Below, one piece after another: positions 27,245 through 36,831 of a DNA stretch of 64,000 nt. The stretch's first letter is position 1; each line of letters opens with the position of its first letter. Under the pieces are notes generated by a model, which did no database searches, was not told the origin of the DNA, and worked only from the letters and a program-made list of their open reading frames with translations. Source of the DNA: JAPOKJ01 sp031421635 (lineage in GTDB: Bacteria; Pseudomonadota; Gammaproteobacteria; Burkholderiales; Burkholderiaceae_E); contig JANOPA010000096.1 in NCBI GenBank assembly GCA_031421635.1, forward strand, positions 47,222-111,221, written 5' to 3'. The position numbers and the translations under genes were made by a program.

Positions 27245-28447
27245 ATGTTTCCTGAACGTGTTGTTTCTGGCATGCGCCCTACGGGTGCTCTTCATCTTGG
27301 TCATTACCATGGTGCGCTCAAAAACTGGGTCAAATTGCAGGCCGAATACCCTTGTTTTTTCTTCGTCGCTGATTTTCATGCACTCACCACCCATTACGAT
27401 TCACCGGATGTGATCGGTCAAAGTGTTTGGGAGATGGTGATTGATTGGCTGGCGGCGGGCATTGATCCACAGCAGTCCACGCTTTTTATTCAATCTCGAA
27501 TTCCAGAGCATGCCGAGTTGCACTTGCTGCTCTCAATGTCGACGCCTCTGGGATGGCTGGAGCGGGTCCCGACCTACAAGGATCAACAAGAAAAACTCAG
27601 TGATCGCGACCTCTCGACCTATGGCTTCTTAGGCTATCCCTTGCTGCAAGCTGCCGATATTTTGCTGTATCGCGCCGCCTTTGTGCCGGTCGGTGAGGAC
27701 CAAGTGCCGCATATCGAACTTACGCGAGAAGTGTCGCGTCGCTTTAATCATTTGTTTGGCAAAGAGCCTGGCTTTGAAGACAAAGCCCGACAGTCGATCA
27801 AGATTCTGGGCAGCAAGCGTGCCAAGTTGTATTCCGAGTTAAGGGCTCGCTTCCAGGAGAAGGGTGACACAGAAGCCCTCGAGCAAGGCCGTGAGCTGTT
27901 GGACGATTCGCAGAGTCTCAGTATGGGTGATCGCGAGCGCCTGTACGGCTATCTTGAGGGTTCACGCAAACTGATCTTGTCCGAACCGCAAGCTTTGCTC
28001 ACTGAAGCCTCGCGCATGCCTGGCATTGACGGGCAAAAGATGTCGAAGAGTTATAACAACTCGATAGGCATGCGGGAAGATCCTGAATCGGTCAGAAAGA
28101 AAATTCGCACGATGCCAACCGATCCGGCTCGGGTGCGGCGCACTGATCCGGGCGATCCTAAAAACTGTCCGGTCTGGCAATTGCACTTGGTGTACTCCGA
28201 TGCGAGTACTCAGGAGTGGGCCGAAAAAGGTTGTAAGAGTGCGGGCATTGGCTGCCTTGAATGCAAGCAACCGGTGATTGACAAAGTCTTGCAAGAGCAG
28301 GAACAATTTCGTGAGCGGGCTCAACCCTATTTGGATGACCCACAGTTGGTCAGGAGCATCATGGCCGACGGCTGTGATCGCGCTCGAAAATTAGCCCAGG
28401 AAACGATGCGCGATGTCCGCGAAGTGATGGGGCTTTCATACGATTAG
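27245..28447 (+). CDS. trpS: Tryptophanyl-tRNA synthetase
   Basis: Class Ic synthetase of 400 residues that charges tRNA-Trp. The HIGH-like motif is PTGALHLGHYHGAL (residues about 12-25), the specificity segment is GYPLLQAADILLYRA, and the KMSKS motif is DGQKMSKSYNN. A long insertion before KMSKS (ARFQEKGDTEALEQGRELL, about residues 205-250) makes it longer than E. coli TrpS and is usual in betaproteobacteria. Convergent with the GGDEF-EAL gene. Confidence 0.96.
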   Translation: MFPERVVSGMRPTGALHLGHYHGALKNWVKLQAEYPCFFFVADFHALTTHYDSPDVIGQSVWEMVIDWLAAGIDPQQSTLFIQSRIPEHAELHLLLSMSTPLGWLERVPTYKDQQEKLSDRDLSTYGFLGYPLLQAADILLYRAAFVPVGEDQVPHIELTREVSRRFNHLFGKEPGFEDKARQSIKILGSKRAKLYSELRARFQEKGDTEALEQGRELLDDSQSLSMGDRERLYGYLEGSRKLILSEPQALLTEASRMPGIDGQKMSKSYNNSIGMREDPESVRKKIRTMPTDPARVRRTDPGDPKNCPVWQLHLVYSDASTQEWAEKGCKSAGIGCLECKQPVIDKVLQEQEQFRERAQPYLDDPQLVRSIMADGCDRARKLAQETMRDVREVMGLSYD

Positions 28448-28458
28448 CGAAGGCCCCG

Positions 28459-31335
28459 CTAAGCTGCGAGATGCATCTGGCGTAACGCGGGGAGATTGTC
28501 GAGCAATTCGCTAAGGTCGGCGAAGGGAATGGGCTCAGAAATAATTGATCCTTGCATTCTATCGATCTCGAGCGAACGCAATCCTTTTACCTCAGCCTGG
28601 GTTTCGACTCCTTCTGCTATCACCGACATGCCGAGCTTGCTTGCCAGCGTGAAAATCGCTTGCACAATGGCTGCATTGCCTCGGTCTGCTGGCAAGTCCT
28701 TAATGAAGTTACGGTCGATTTTGAGACCATCGATCGGAAGATTCTTCAAGTAAGAAAGCGAGGCGTAGCCAGTACCAAAGTTGTCGATCATCACTTTAAT
28801 GCCGAGACGGCGCAGCTCGGAAATAAGAATGACCGTCTTTTCAGGATGCTCGATGAATGAGCTTTCCGTGAGTTCAAGCTGCAGTAGATTGGAAGGAAAA
28901 GACTTGGCCGCCAACATTTGGTTGACACCTGCCAGAAAGCCTTCTTCCGCCAATTGCTTGACCGATACATTGACGGTCACGGGCACATCAGGAAAGCGCT
29001 CAAGACCAATGGTGATGCGATCTTCAATCGCGCGCTTGATCGACCACATGCCCACTTCGCGAATCATTTTGGTCTGCTCGGCCATGGGTAAGAACTTGTC
29101 CGGCAGGAGCATGCCCTTGGTGGGATGACGCCAACGCATTAAGGCCTCATAGTTGACGATTCGCCTTTGGGCCACATCAAGCACAGGTTGGTACCAAAGA
29201 TCAATTTCACCGCGTTGAAGGGCGAGAGGAAGCTCGGCCGCGAGTTGTAGTTGTTCGGTTCGCTCATCAGACATGGTGCCTGCGAAGAAGCGTACATCGT
29301 TACGTCCTTCAGACTTTACTTGGTACATTGCCGCGTCCGCAGCCTTGATCAGCAAGTCGGCTTGAATCGCGTCGTTCGGTGCCATGGCGACACCAATTGA
29401 CGCCGACAGGAAGTAGGCGCGGTTTTGTAAGATAAACGGCTTCTCAATGGAGGCCAAGACGGCTCGCGCGATTTTCTCGATTTCTTCTTTGTCGGTGAGA
29501 CCGGGTAATAGAATAATGAACTCGTCGCCGCCCATTCGGCCTGCGACATCGCGCGGACGAATCGAGTCGCGCAAGCGTTGCGCGACTTCGATGAGCACTT
29601 TGTCACCCGCGGCGTGGCCTAAAGTGTCGTTAATGAGCTTATAGCGATCCAAGTCGATATAAAGTAAGGAAATCGCCTTGCCTTTTTTGAGACGCTCGCT
29701 GAGCTGATGATTCACATAAGCTCGATTGGGTAACGATGTCAGCGCATCATGCAAGGATGTGAAGGTGAGCCGTTTTTCGGCTGCTTTGCGCTGTAAGTAC
29801 AGGGATAGACTGCGCGTCATCACCTGGCCGATCTCGTTAAGTAAACGACTATCGCGGAAATGGTTTGGCGACATAAACACAAGTAGGCTCATGGTCTGCC
29901 CACTTTCGTCGACAATCGGCGCAAAAAAGCATGCCTTGACCTTGAGCTTTTCGAGGCCGTAACGACGGTAAAAGCTATCGTATTGCTGCGGATTGCCTAA
30001 CCAAAGCGCGTTGTTGCGTTCCCAAACTTTCGATTCCACGTCCGCTTCTGCATAGGGAATGACTTCCGGCACGTCACTCATGACGGCGTTGAAAGCTGCA
30101 TAGCCCCAGCGTTCCATAGGCGCGAAACCGGCGCTTTGCCTGACCAAGCGGAAAGCTCCCGTCCAACCCAGACGGCCACAAAGGGTAATCAAGGTGGCCG
30201 AAATTACGCGCTCGGGGTCGGCTTGCTCGCGCATGATGGTGGCGATATCCCGGTCCAACTCCAGCAGCATGCGCTGCTCTTTTTCCTGAGAAATATTATG
30301 GCCGGTGCCCCGAAAGCCCGTGAACTGGCCCTTCTCATCGAATAGCGGGCGACCGCTCAAAGAGATGTGATAGACCGAGCGGTTTGGATCCAATAGGGTG
30401 AATTCAAAGTTATCAAAGGGTTTTTTCTCTTTGAAGGCTTCTCTGTAAATATCCCATTTAGTCGGCAAAGCATCATCGTTTCTGGCGTAGTGCCAGGTCT
30501 TGCGCTCAAGCGTGTTTTTTGCCCATGGTCCGAGCACGGCGTCGGCACTGGGCGACAAATAAGTGATGCGGTTCTCGGTGTCGGTTTCCCAAATCCAGTC
30601 TGAACTCAGGTTGGTGAGATCCCGAAATTTAGCCTCGCTAGCGGCGAGCTTTTTTTGCATCATCCGAATCGCGCTGACGTCTTGTACGATACCCGTTAGA
30701 TGGGTGACTTCGCCCCGATTGTTTCGGTGCGGTTTGGCGACGCTGCGCACCCAAATGGTTTCACCGTCGCTTTGCTTGTAGCGATATTCGAGCTTGGCCT
30801 CCGTGGCCTGGCGTACAGCGCGACGATGGGCTTCGTTCCAACGCACTTGATCTTCCGTATGAACGGAAATGAGGAATCCTTTAAGGCTTGGCATCGTGGC
30901 GTTAGGCGCCATCCCGAACAGTGCCAGTGCGCCGGCACTAAACCACAACTGCTCGGTGTCGAGATCATGCTCCCAGGTCCCGAAGGTGGCGAGTTCCTCC
31001 GCGACTTGGGCTTTCGCGAGCTCTGCCTTAAGTGAAGCGATGTGTTTGTCTTGAAGGACAGTTTGCATCAGTCTTTGCCGAAGCACCAAAGCAATGCCGA
31101 TGGTGACTGCGCAGGCAAGCAGGGGGGCCAATACTGCGCCTGGTAATTTTTCTGGAAAGACGAAGGCGACGACACTCATCAGGAGCATCATCGCCAGTGT
31201 GAAGGCTACAATCCTGAGCAGTTGCGTTTTGCCCATAATCTTAGGCTCAGCCAAGCTTTTCTGAGCTGGGCCGGGCGCGAAAACCGATGGGGCCTCCTCT
31301 TCCTGGAAGCGGGTATCGACGCTTAAGTTGTCCAT
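28459..31335 (-). CDS. PAS-GAF-GGDEF-EAL membrane-anchored c-di-GMP enzyme
   Basis: A 958-residue signalling protein. Order: two N-terminal TM segments (about 38-58, 65-88), PAS with PAC (105-225), second PAS (235-355), GAF-like domain (365-520), GGDEF (525-690) and EAL (700-950). The cyclase site is RMGGDEFIILL with an intact inhibitory RxxD five residues upstream (RPRDVAGRM). In the EAL domain the Glu (NYEALMRW), Asn (VNVSVKQL), Glu (LELTES), Lys (GLKIDRNF), Glu (VIAEGVET) and Gln (RMQGSI) are kept, but the usual DDFGTG reads DNFGTG. So the cyclase looks competent while phosphodiesterase activity is doubtful. Confidence 0.9.
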   Translation of the reverse strand: MDNLSVDTRFQEEEAPSVFAPGPAQKSLAEPKIMGKTQLLRIVAFTLAMMLLMSVVAFVFPEKLPGAVLAPLLACAVTIGIALVLRQRLMQTVLQDKHIASLKAELAKAQVAEELATFGTWEHDLDTEQLWFSAGALALFGMAPNATMPSLKGFLISVHTEDQVRWNEAHRRAVRQATEAKLEYRYKQSDGETIWVRSVAKPHRNNRGEVTHLTGIVQDVSAIRMMQKKLAASEAKFRDLTNLSSDWIWETDTENRITYLSPSADAVLGPWAKNTLERKTWHYARNDDALPTKWDIYREAFKEKKPFDNFEFTLLDPNRSVYHISLSGRPLFDEKGQFTGFRGTGHNISQEKEQRMLLELDRDIATIMREQADPERVISATLITLCGRLGWTGAFRLVRQSAGFAPMERWGYAAFNAVMSDVPEVIPYAEADVESKVWERNNALWLGNPQQYDSFYRRYGLEKLKVKACFFAPIVDESGQTMSLLVFMSPNHFRDSRLLNEIGQVMTRSLSLYLQRKAAEKRLTFTSLHDALTSLPNRAYVNHQLSERLKKGKAISLLYIDLDRYKLINDTLGHAAGDKVLIEVAQRLRDSIRPRDVAGRMGGDEFIILLPGLTDKEEIEKIARAVLASIEKPFILQNRAYFLSASIGVAMAPNDAIQADLLIKAADAAMYQVKSEGRNDVRFFAGTMSDERTEQLQLAAELPLALQRGEIDLWYQPVLDVAQRRIVNYEALMRWRHPTKGMLLPDKFLPMAEQTKMIREVGMWSIKRAIEDRITIGLERFPDVPVTVNVSVKQLAEEGFLAGVNQMLAAKSFPSNLLQLELTESSFIEHPEKTVILISELRRLGIKVMIDNFGTGYASLSYLKNLPIDGLKIDRNFIKDLPADRGNAAIVQAIFTLASKLGMSVIAEGVETQAEVKGLRSLEIDRMQGSIISEPIPFADLSELLDNLPALRQMHLAA

Positions 31336-31386
31336 GCCGGGCGGCTAGTTCCAATAAATAGTCTGGTGTTGTAGGGATTTTGACTC

Positions 31387-32040
31387 ATGGATGGTGTTTT
31401 GACGCAATTGCAAGATTCACACAATCTTAAAGCGAACGAGTGGGTACTTTCCGGGCTTCGGCGGCTTCCGCCTAGATCAAAGGTGTTGGATTTTGCCTCA
31501 GGGTCCGGGCGCCATGCTTTGGCAGCGCTCGCGCTAGGCATGCAGGTTGAGGCCTGGGACAACGACCCTGTCGCCTTAGAGGCCCTGGCTCAAAGTGCGC
31601 CTCAACAGGTGCGTTGCGTTGTCTGCGATTTGGAGTTGCAGCCCTGGCCTGCGGGCGCGCGTAAGTTCGATGCCGTGGTCGTGACCAACTATTTGTTTCG
31701 GCCTCGCTTGGCACTGTTAGCTGAATTATTGAACGAGGGCGGGGTGCTGATTTATCAAACTTTCGCCACGGGTCACGAAGCCCTGGGACGGCCCCGGCGG
31801 CCTGATTTTTTGTTGAGGCCTGGTGAGTTGTTTCAAGCCGCGTTAGGTATGGGTTTACACGTCGTGTCCTATGAGGATTCAGTGAACGTTGACGCGGTTT
31901 CACACGCTCCTCCAATTGCTCAAAACGAAGTCCGCCGACTGCCCAGTTCTCGAGTTCAAAGATTGCTTGCCTTGAACGCCCCTCAAGGCGAAGCCTCTCC
32001 TGAGGCGCTTAGTGCTTGGCCTGTTAATATTCAGGGTTAA
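31387..32040 (+). CDS. SAM-dependent methyltransferase, TehB-like
   Basis: A 217-residue class I methyltransferase. Motif I is VLDFASGSGRHALAALALG, the acidic residue after strand 2 is in VEAWDNDPVAL, and the post-II region is KFDAVVVTNYLFRP, followed by LLNEGGVLIYQTFATGHE. Resembles the TehB/UbiG-like small methyltransferases found upstream of dapA. Substrate unknown. Divergent from the GGDEF-EAL gene with a 51-base gap. Confidence 0.85.
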   Translation: MDGVLTQLQDSHNLKANEWVLSGLRRLPPRSKVLDFASGSGRHALAALALGMQVEAWDNDPVALEALAQSAPQQVRCVVCDLELQPWPAGARKFDAVVVTNYLFRPRLALLAELLNEGGVLIYQTFATGHEALGRPRRPDFLLRPGELFQAALGMGLHVVSYEDSVNVDAVSHAPPIAQNEVRRLPSSRVQRLLALNAPQGEASPEALSAWPVNIQG

Positions 32041-32077
32041 GTTGAAAATTTTATAGTCCTTAAAAAGAGTTCCAGCC

Positions 32078-32953
32078 ATGTTTCAGGGCAGTATCGTTGC
32101 CATTGTTAGTCCAATGCATGAAGATGGGTCGCTTGACCTGGAAAGCTATCGCAAGCTCATCGACTGGCATATCGCATCGGGCACGTCGGCCATTGTTGCG
32201 GTCGGTACGACCGGCGAGTCTCCAACGGTGAGTTCGGAAGAAAATGTAGAGCTGGTAAAAATTGCTCTTGACCAGGCCAAAGGCCGTATTCCCATCATCG
32301 CAGGGACGGGTTCAAATTCCACTCACGAGGCGATTGAAATGACGCGCGAAGCTGCCAAGTTAGGCGCGGCAGCGAGCCTTCAAGTGGTTCCGTACTACAA
32401 CAAACCCACACAAGAGGGTTTGTATCAACATTTCAAAACGATTGCCGAAGCCGTGAACTTACCGGTGATTCTTTATAATGTTCCCGGCCGCACGGTTGCC
32501 GACCTTGCGAACGACACGGTGATTCGATTGGCCGAAGTTCCAGGCATTAAAGGTCTTAAAGATGCCACAGGCGATATGCCTCGTGCTTCCGACATGATTG
32601 CTCGCCTGCCTGCCGATTTTGCTTTGCTCAGCGGCAACGATGATTCCTGCCTTGCGCTCATGGCGCTCGGTGGTCGTGGTGTTATTTCGGTGACCGCTAA
32701 CATTGCTCCTCGTCAAATGGCTGAAATGTGCCGCTTCGCCTTGGCCGGAGATTTTGTGGCCGCACGTGCGATCAATCAAAAACTATTGCCTGTGCATTTC
32801 AAATTATTTGTTGAGGCGAACCCCATTCCGGTGAAGTGGGCTTTGGCGAAAATGGGTCGTTGTGGTCCAGCGGTGCGCCTTCCCATGACTGCGCTGACGC
32901 CGAGTTTTGGTCCGATTATTGAGGCGGCGATGCATGCCGCTGGAGTACAGTAA
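32078..32953 (+). CDS. dapA: 4-hydroxy-tetrahydrodipicolinate synthase
   Basis: Condenses pyruvate and aspartate semialdehyde in lysine and diaminopimelate synthesis. 291 residues; family signatures are VAVGTTGESPTVSSEE, the catalytic Tyr in YNVPGRTV and the Schiff-base Lys in GLKDATGDMPR. It is followed two bases later by bamC, the same dapA-bamC order as in E. coli and other proteobacteria. Confidence 0.97.
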   Translation: MFQGSIVAIVSPMHEDGSLDLESYRKLIDWHIASGTSAIVAVGTTGESPTVSSEENVELVKIALDQAKGRIPIIAGTGSNSTHEAIEMTREAAKLGAAASLQVVPYYNKPTQEGLYQHFKTIAEAVNLPVILYNVPGRTVADLANDTVIRLAEVPGIKGLKDATGDMPRASDMIARLPADFALLSGNDDSCLALMALGGRGVISVTANIAPRQMAEMCRFALAGDFVAARAINQKLLPVHFKLFVEANPIPVKWALAKMGRCGPAVRLPMTALTPSFGPIIEAAMHAAGVQ

Positions 32954-32955
32954 AA

Positions 32956-34110
32956 ATGTCTTTTAAAGCAATTTCGTTCAGTGTGGTGACGATTAGCATA
33001 GTGCTTGCTGGCTGTAGCGTGACCGATGCTCTCACCGAGTCAAGCAAGATCGATTATCGATCGGCTAAGAAGGGGCCCGGCCTAGATGTGCCACCCGATT
33101 TAGTCTCTCCAAGAAGTGATGATCGCTACCGAGTTCCCGAGCCCAGTGGTGATCGCACGTTGTCTGGGTTTCAGCGTGGCCAGGGCACGACTACGGCCCA
33201 AGGCGGCCCGATTTTGCTGCCCGCGGTGGATGGCGTTCGCATGGAGCGCTCCGGCACTCAGCGCTGGTTAGTCGTGAATCGTACTCCCGAGGTGGTTTGG
33301 CCTATTTTGAAGACCTTCTGGACGGAGTCAGGTTTTACGGCGGCCGTGGACTCGTCCGAAATTGGTATTTACGAAACTGAATGGGCTGAAAACCGAGCGA
33401 AAATTCCTCAAGATGGATTGCGCAAGGCGGTCGGTAAAGTGTTCGACGGTCTCTATGACAGTGGCCAGCGCGATAAATTCCGTACGCGTATCGAGAGGAC
33501 CAAGGAAGGCACAGAAATTTATCTGACCCATCGTGGCATGGAAGAGGTGTACGCTAATCAACAGCAAAAAGACCGTACAGTCTGGGTTCCAAGGCCGACG
33601 GATCCTGAGCTGGAAGCAGAATTTTTGCGTCGTCTCATGGGGCGTCTTGGTATCGACAAAGATGCCGTCGCGGCCGTACTACCCGCCGCTAGCACGGGAG
33701 CTGCTTCAACAGCCTCAAGTCGACCAGGAAAAGCAGTCATTCAAGGACAAGGCGCCGATCAAAAACTCAATATCGCTGAAAACTTCGATCAAGCGTGGCG
33801 TCAGGTCAGTTTGGCCTTAGATCGCGGTGGTTTTACAGTGGATGATCGCGACCGCAGCAAAGGCCAGTTCTTTGTGCGTTATGTGGATCCCGAAACCCAG
33901 GCCAAGCTTTCTGAGAAGCCTGGGTTCTTCTCGAGAGTCTTTGGCAGTGGTTCACGTCTTGATCAAACTGAGCGCTTTCAACTGAATGTCGTGCGTAACG
34001 GCGAGCAAACTTCGGTGGAGGTGCGTGATGCTAAAGGCGGCGCAGTACCCGAGGCAGACCGACCCACCGTGGGTAAAATACTCGGTTTGTTACGCAGCCA
34101 AATTAATTGA
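32956..34110 (+). CDS. bamC: Outer-membrane assembly lipoprotein BamC
   Basis: Lipoprotein subunit of the BAM complex that inserts outer-membrane proteins. 384 residues with signal peptide and lipobox (VLAGCS), the unstructured N-terminal segment containing LDVPPDLVSP and YRVPEPSGDR, then two helix-grip domains (about 95-220 and 260-384). The PPDL and YxxP region is the part known to bind BamD. Starts two bases after dapA, so almost certainly co-transcribed. Confidence 0.92.
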   Translation: MSFKAISFSVVTISIVLAGCSVTDALTESSKIDYRSAKKGPGLDVPPDLVSPRSDDRYRVPEPSGDRTLSGFQRGQGTTTAQGGPILLPAVDGVRMERSGTQRWLVVNRTPEVVWPILKTFWTESGFTAAVDSSEIGIYETEWAENRAKIPQDGLRKAVGKVFDGLYDSGQRDKFRTRIERTKEGTEIYLTHRGMEEVYANQQQKDRTVWVPRPTDPELEAEFLRRLMGRLGIDKDAVAAVLPAASTGAASTASSRPGKAVIQGQGADQKLNIAENFDQAWRQVSLALDRGGFTVDDRDRSKGQFFVRYVDPETQAKLSEKPGFFSRVFGSGSRLDQTERFQLNVVRNGEQTSVEVRDAKGGAVPEADRPTVGKILGLLRSQIN

Positions 34111-34142
34111 ATACGCTGACCGTTGCTCACTTCAATTGATTG

Positions 34143-34946
34143 ATGCGCTTTTGTAGCTTAGGGAGTGGCAGTGAGGGTAATGCCCTCTTGGTGGAAGCCG
34201 GTATAGGGCCCGATGGCACTAGTCGGCCAGGGGGCAGTGGCCAAGCCTATCGAGTCTTGGTGGACTGTGGCTTTCGTCTCAAAGAAATCGAGTCGCGTTT
34301 GGCTGTGGTTGCACTCGAAGCCAAACAGATCGACGCCATTTTGGTCACTCACGAGCATGGCGACCACATCGGTGGCGTCTATCGACTTGCGCAAGCTCAC
34401 AATATCCCCGTGTATTTGACGCACGGCACCCATCGAAATGGCCCGTCAAGTGGACGTACTGAAGTGCATTTCCTGGACCCCTATGAGGCCGTGGAGCTAC
34501 CCGGCTTGAGGGTAGAGCCAATAGCCGTTCCGCATGACGCAGCCGAGCCGGTGCAGTATCTTTTGGATGACGGCATTTCCAGACTCGGGGTTCTCACCGA
34601 TCTTGGTCATTGGACGCAACACATTGCCGACAAGCTCTGCCGCGCGGAATCCCTGATCCTTGAAACTAACCACGATCTCCATTTACTTGCCAACAATCCG
34701 CGCTATCCTGAAATGTTGAAGCGTCGCATTAGTGGGCAGTACGGTCACCTCTCGAATACCCAGGCAAGCGATATTTTGAAGGCCTTAGCGGGCGGGGCGC
34801 TCAAGCGGGTAATCGGGGCGCATCTTTCTAAAGCGAATAACCGACCTGATATCGCCTTGAAAGCTTTACAAGATGGCGCGGAAGGCCAGGCCTTGGAAAT
34901 CTTTTTGGCAGACCAGGCAAACGGTTTCGATTGGATTGCCGCTTAG
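34143..34946 (+). CDS. MBL-fold metallo-hydrolase, YycJ/VicX-like
   Basis: A 267-residue metallo-beta-lactamase-fold enzyme. It opens MRFCSLGSGSEGNALLVEAG, typical of the YycJ/VicX exonuclease-like group, with the metal motif ILVTHEHGDHIGG, VLTDLGHWT and AHLSKANNRPD. I use the ATG at 34143 rather than the TTG one codon upstream. It follows bamC by 32 bases and is probably the last gene of the dapA-bamC operon, since a strong terminator lies about 100 bases downstream. Confidence 0.88.
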   Translation: MRFCSLGSGSEGNALLVEAGIGPDGTSRPGGSGQAYRVLVDCGFRLKEIESRLAVVALEAKQIDAILVTHEHGDHIGGVYRLAQAHNIPVYLTHGTHRNGPSSGRTEVHFLDPYEAVELPGLRVEPIAVPHDAAEPVQYLLDDGISRLGVLTDLGHWTQHIADKLCRAESLILETNHDLHLLANNPRYPEMLKRRISGQYGHLSNTQASDILKALAGGALKRVIGAHLSKANNRPDIALKALQDGAEGQALEIFLADQANGFDWIAA

Positions 34947-35048
34947 GTGCGAGTAGCCAAGTGTAGGCAAGTGTGGGCAAAAGGGACATGCACTACTAGA
35001 GGCGGGTGCCACGAAAGTCGTGACGAAAAAAACCTAAAAAAGACCAAA

Positions 35049-35076
35049 AAAAAGCCAGCATTTCTGCTGGCTTTTT
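35049..35076. terminator. Bidirectional intrinsic terminator
   Basis: Stem AAAGCCAGCA (35051-35060) / TGCTGGCTTT (35065-35074), loop TTTC, flanked by an A-run on the left and a T-run on the right, so it can end transcription both from the MBL gene and from the convergent lipoprotein gene. Confidence 0.9.
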
Positions 35077-35092
35077 CACGTCGTAAAAGCTA

Positions 35093-35497
35093 TTAAGGCT
35101 TCTTGGCTGCGTCTTTAACTGCGTCCATGGCTTTGCCAGCGGCGTCTTTAGCAGCGTCTTTAGTGCTGTCGATAGCTTTACCAGCTGCATCCTTGGCGCT
35201 ATCCATTGCTTTACCAGCAGCGTCTTTAGCAGCGTCGGCAGCACCAGCGGCGGCACCAGCAGCACCAGCAGCTGCGTCTTTAGCGGCAGCAGCGACACCT
35301 GAAGATGCGGCAGCGTCTTTGGCGGCGTCAACAGCTTTACCAGCTGCATCCTTAGCGGCTTCGACAGGCGAAGCAGCTGGAGCGGCGGCAGGAGCTGGGG
35401 TAGCAGCAGGAGCTGGGGCAGCAGGAGCCTCTTCTTTTTTACCGCAAGCTGCAACAGCAACTGCGATCAACGAAGCGACGAGGAGTGACTTGTTCAT
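35093..35497 (-). CDS. Alanine-rich LEA-like repeat lipoprotein
   Basis: A 134-residue protein starting at ATG 35497 (MNKSLLVASLIAVAVAACGKK); the frame continues upstream without homology. A short signal sequence ends in a lipobox-like VAAC, then an Ala/Pro linker, then about 85 residues of tandem amphipathic repeats of the type K-D-A-A-G-K-A-x-D, with the period 9-11 residues and variants such as AKDAAGKAMDS and TKDAAKDAAGKA. Ala, Lys and Asp dominate. This composition resembles group 3 LEA proteins (desiccation or envelope stress protectants) but short repeats of this type arise often, so function is inferred. Overlapping plus-strand frames are shadows of the repeat. Confidence 0.75.
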   Translation of the reverse strand: MNKSLLVASLIAVAVAACGKKEEAPAAPAPAATPAPAAAPAASPVEAAKDAAGKAVDAAKDAAASSGVAAAAKDAAAGAAGAAAGAADAAKDAAGKAMDSAKDAAGKAIDSTKDAAKDAAGKAMDAVKDAAKKP

Positions 35498-35644
35498 GAA
35501 ACTTCCTTCAAATGGAGCAATAAAAAATGTAAAAAAATTGGGTCGACCTGTTATTTGCTTTACAGCACTCTTTACAGCATTCGCTTCGCAGCGGAGATCG
35601 GCAATCGGCAATAGAGTCCAGGTTTACCCTGGAACAGCCAAAGA

Positions 35645-36793
35645 TTATAGCAAAACAATCCAGCCGTTCGTATAGGCCCGATAGAGGTAAGTACCTATTT
35701 CGCTGCGTTCGAGTTGTGGTGGCGCAACAAAAAAGCGGTTTTCGGCCAATTGGCTCGCATAAGCCAAAGACGTTCCTGCGAAATTTTCCGATTGTCCATT
35801 GAAAAACACCTGTCCATTACCCGTATTTTTTATTCGAAATAGTAGACGACTTGCTCTGTGAAGACGCATTCCCTTCACCCGTGCTTTTGCAAAAAATTTT
35901 TCAATCGACAAAGGGCGCTTGGGCGATTCAAACCAAACACGATCCTTGGGTTCAGATAGAAATCGGCCAATAAATCCTTGGATGTCGTCTTTGGAAGGCG
36001 CTCCACTTCTAGCCCATTGTTCCAGTTTTTGTGTCAGCTTCAATGGAATGATGGCTGAATTGCGTTCGGGTCTTAAGCCGACATCGGCATAGAGTTCTTG
36101 AGGGTTTGTGTGCTCATCGACTCGGTCAGAACAGTCGTTGAAAAAAGCTTGCAGGAATTCGCGTCGACTCGGCGCACGAAACCCGATGGAGTAGGTCATG
36201 CATGGCCCTAAGGCTATGCCGTCATGTCCCCAATTAGGGGGTACATAGAGCATATCGCCTGGCTCAAGAATGAAGCTTTCAGTTGGCTCAAAATTCTCGA
36301 GCAATTTAACAGGTGTGTTTTTTCGAAGCGACTGATCTTTCAGCGGTCCAATGCGCCACTCGCGCCGCCCCCAGGCCTGCAATAGAAAGACGTCATACGA
36401 ATCGAAATGTGGACCGACCCCACCACCGTCGCTGGCCAGGCTAATCATTAAATCGTCCAGCCTGGCATCGGGGATAAAACGAAATTGCTTCAAGAGTTCA
36501 TGAGCGTCGTCAAGATGGAGGTCGACCCCCTGTACCAATAAGGTCCATCGCTTTTTCTCAAGTGAAGGAATTTGCTCGGGGTCAAAGGGTCCGTGCTCGA
36601 GACGCCAGCGAGAGGCTGAGGATTGAATAAGCCGGGACTCGACCTCATCTCGTCCGGCGAGCTCAATCAACTCGTGCGCGTTTAGCAGCGGACGAAAATC
36701 AGGAATGGCCTGTCGAATCAGCAAGGGCTTGCGTTGCCAGTGTTGAGCGAAGAAAGCTTTGAGATTGGGGACGATTGAAGAAGGCATTATCAT
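35645..36793 (-). CDS. roxA: Ribosomal protein uL16 arginine hydroxylase (RoxA/YcfD-like)
   Basis: Fe(II)/2-oxoglutarate JmjC-type oxygenase of 382 residues that hydroxylates an Arg of ribosomal protein L16. The iron triad is visible: HFD in GVGPHFDSYDVFLLQ and His in YVPPNWGHDGIAL. The cupin core is followed by a winged-helix C-terminal dimerisation region. The start is ATG 36793 or the next ATG at 36787; neither has a clear ribosome-binding site. Divergent from the FKBP gene. Confidence 0.88.
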   Translation of the reverse strand: MIMPSSIVPNLKAFFAQHWQRKPLLIRQAIPDFRPLLNAHELIELAGRDEVESRLIQSSASRWRLEHGPFDPEQIPSLEKKRWTLLVQGVDLHLDDAHELLKQFRFIPDARLDDLMISLASDGGGVGPHFDSYDVFLLQAWGRREWRIGPLKDQSLRKNTPVKLLENFEPTESFILEPGDMLYVPPNWGHDGIALGPCMTYSIGFRAPSRREFLQAFFNDCSDRVDEHTNPQELYADVGLRPERNSAIIPLKLTQKLEQWARSGAPSKDDIQGFIGRFLSEPKDRVWFESPKRPLSIEKFFAKARVKGMRLHRASRLLFRIKNTGNGQVFFNGQSENFAGTSLAYASQLAENRFFVAPPQLERSEIGTYLYRAYTNGWIVLL

Positions 36794-36831
36794 TTCGCAA
36801 GCCAGAACAGGTTAAAGAACAAGGAAAAGTG

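Noticed and set aside
35103..35675. 190-residue plus-strand alanine-rich ORF
   Set aside because: Antisense shadow of the repetitive lipoprotein gene, whose signal peptide and terminator fit the minus strand.
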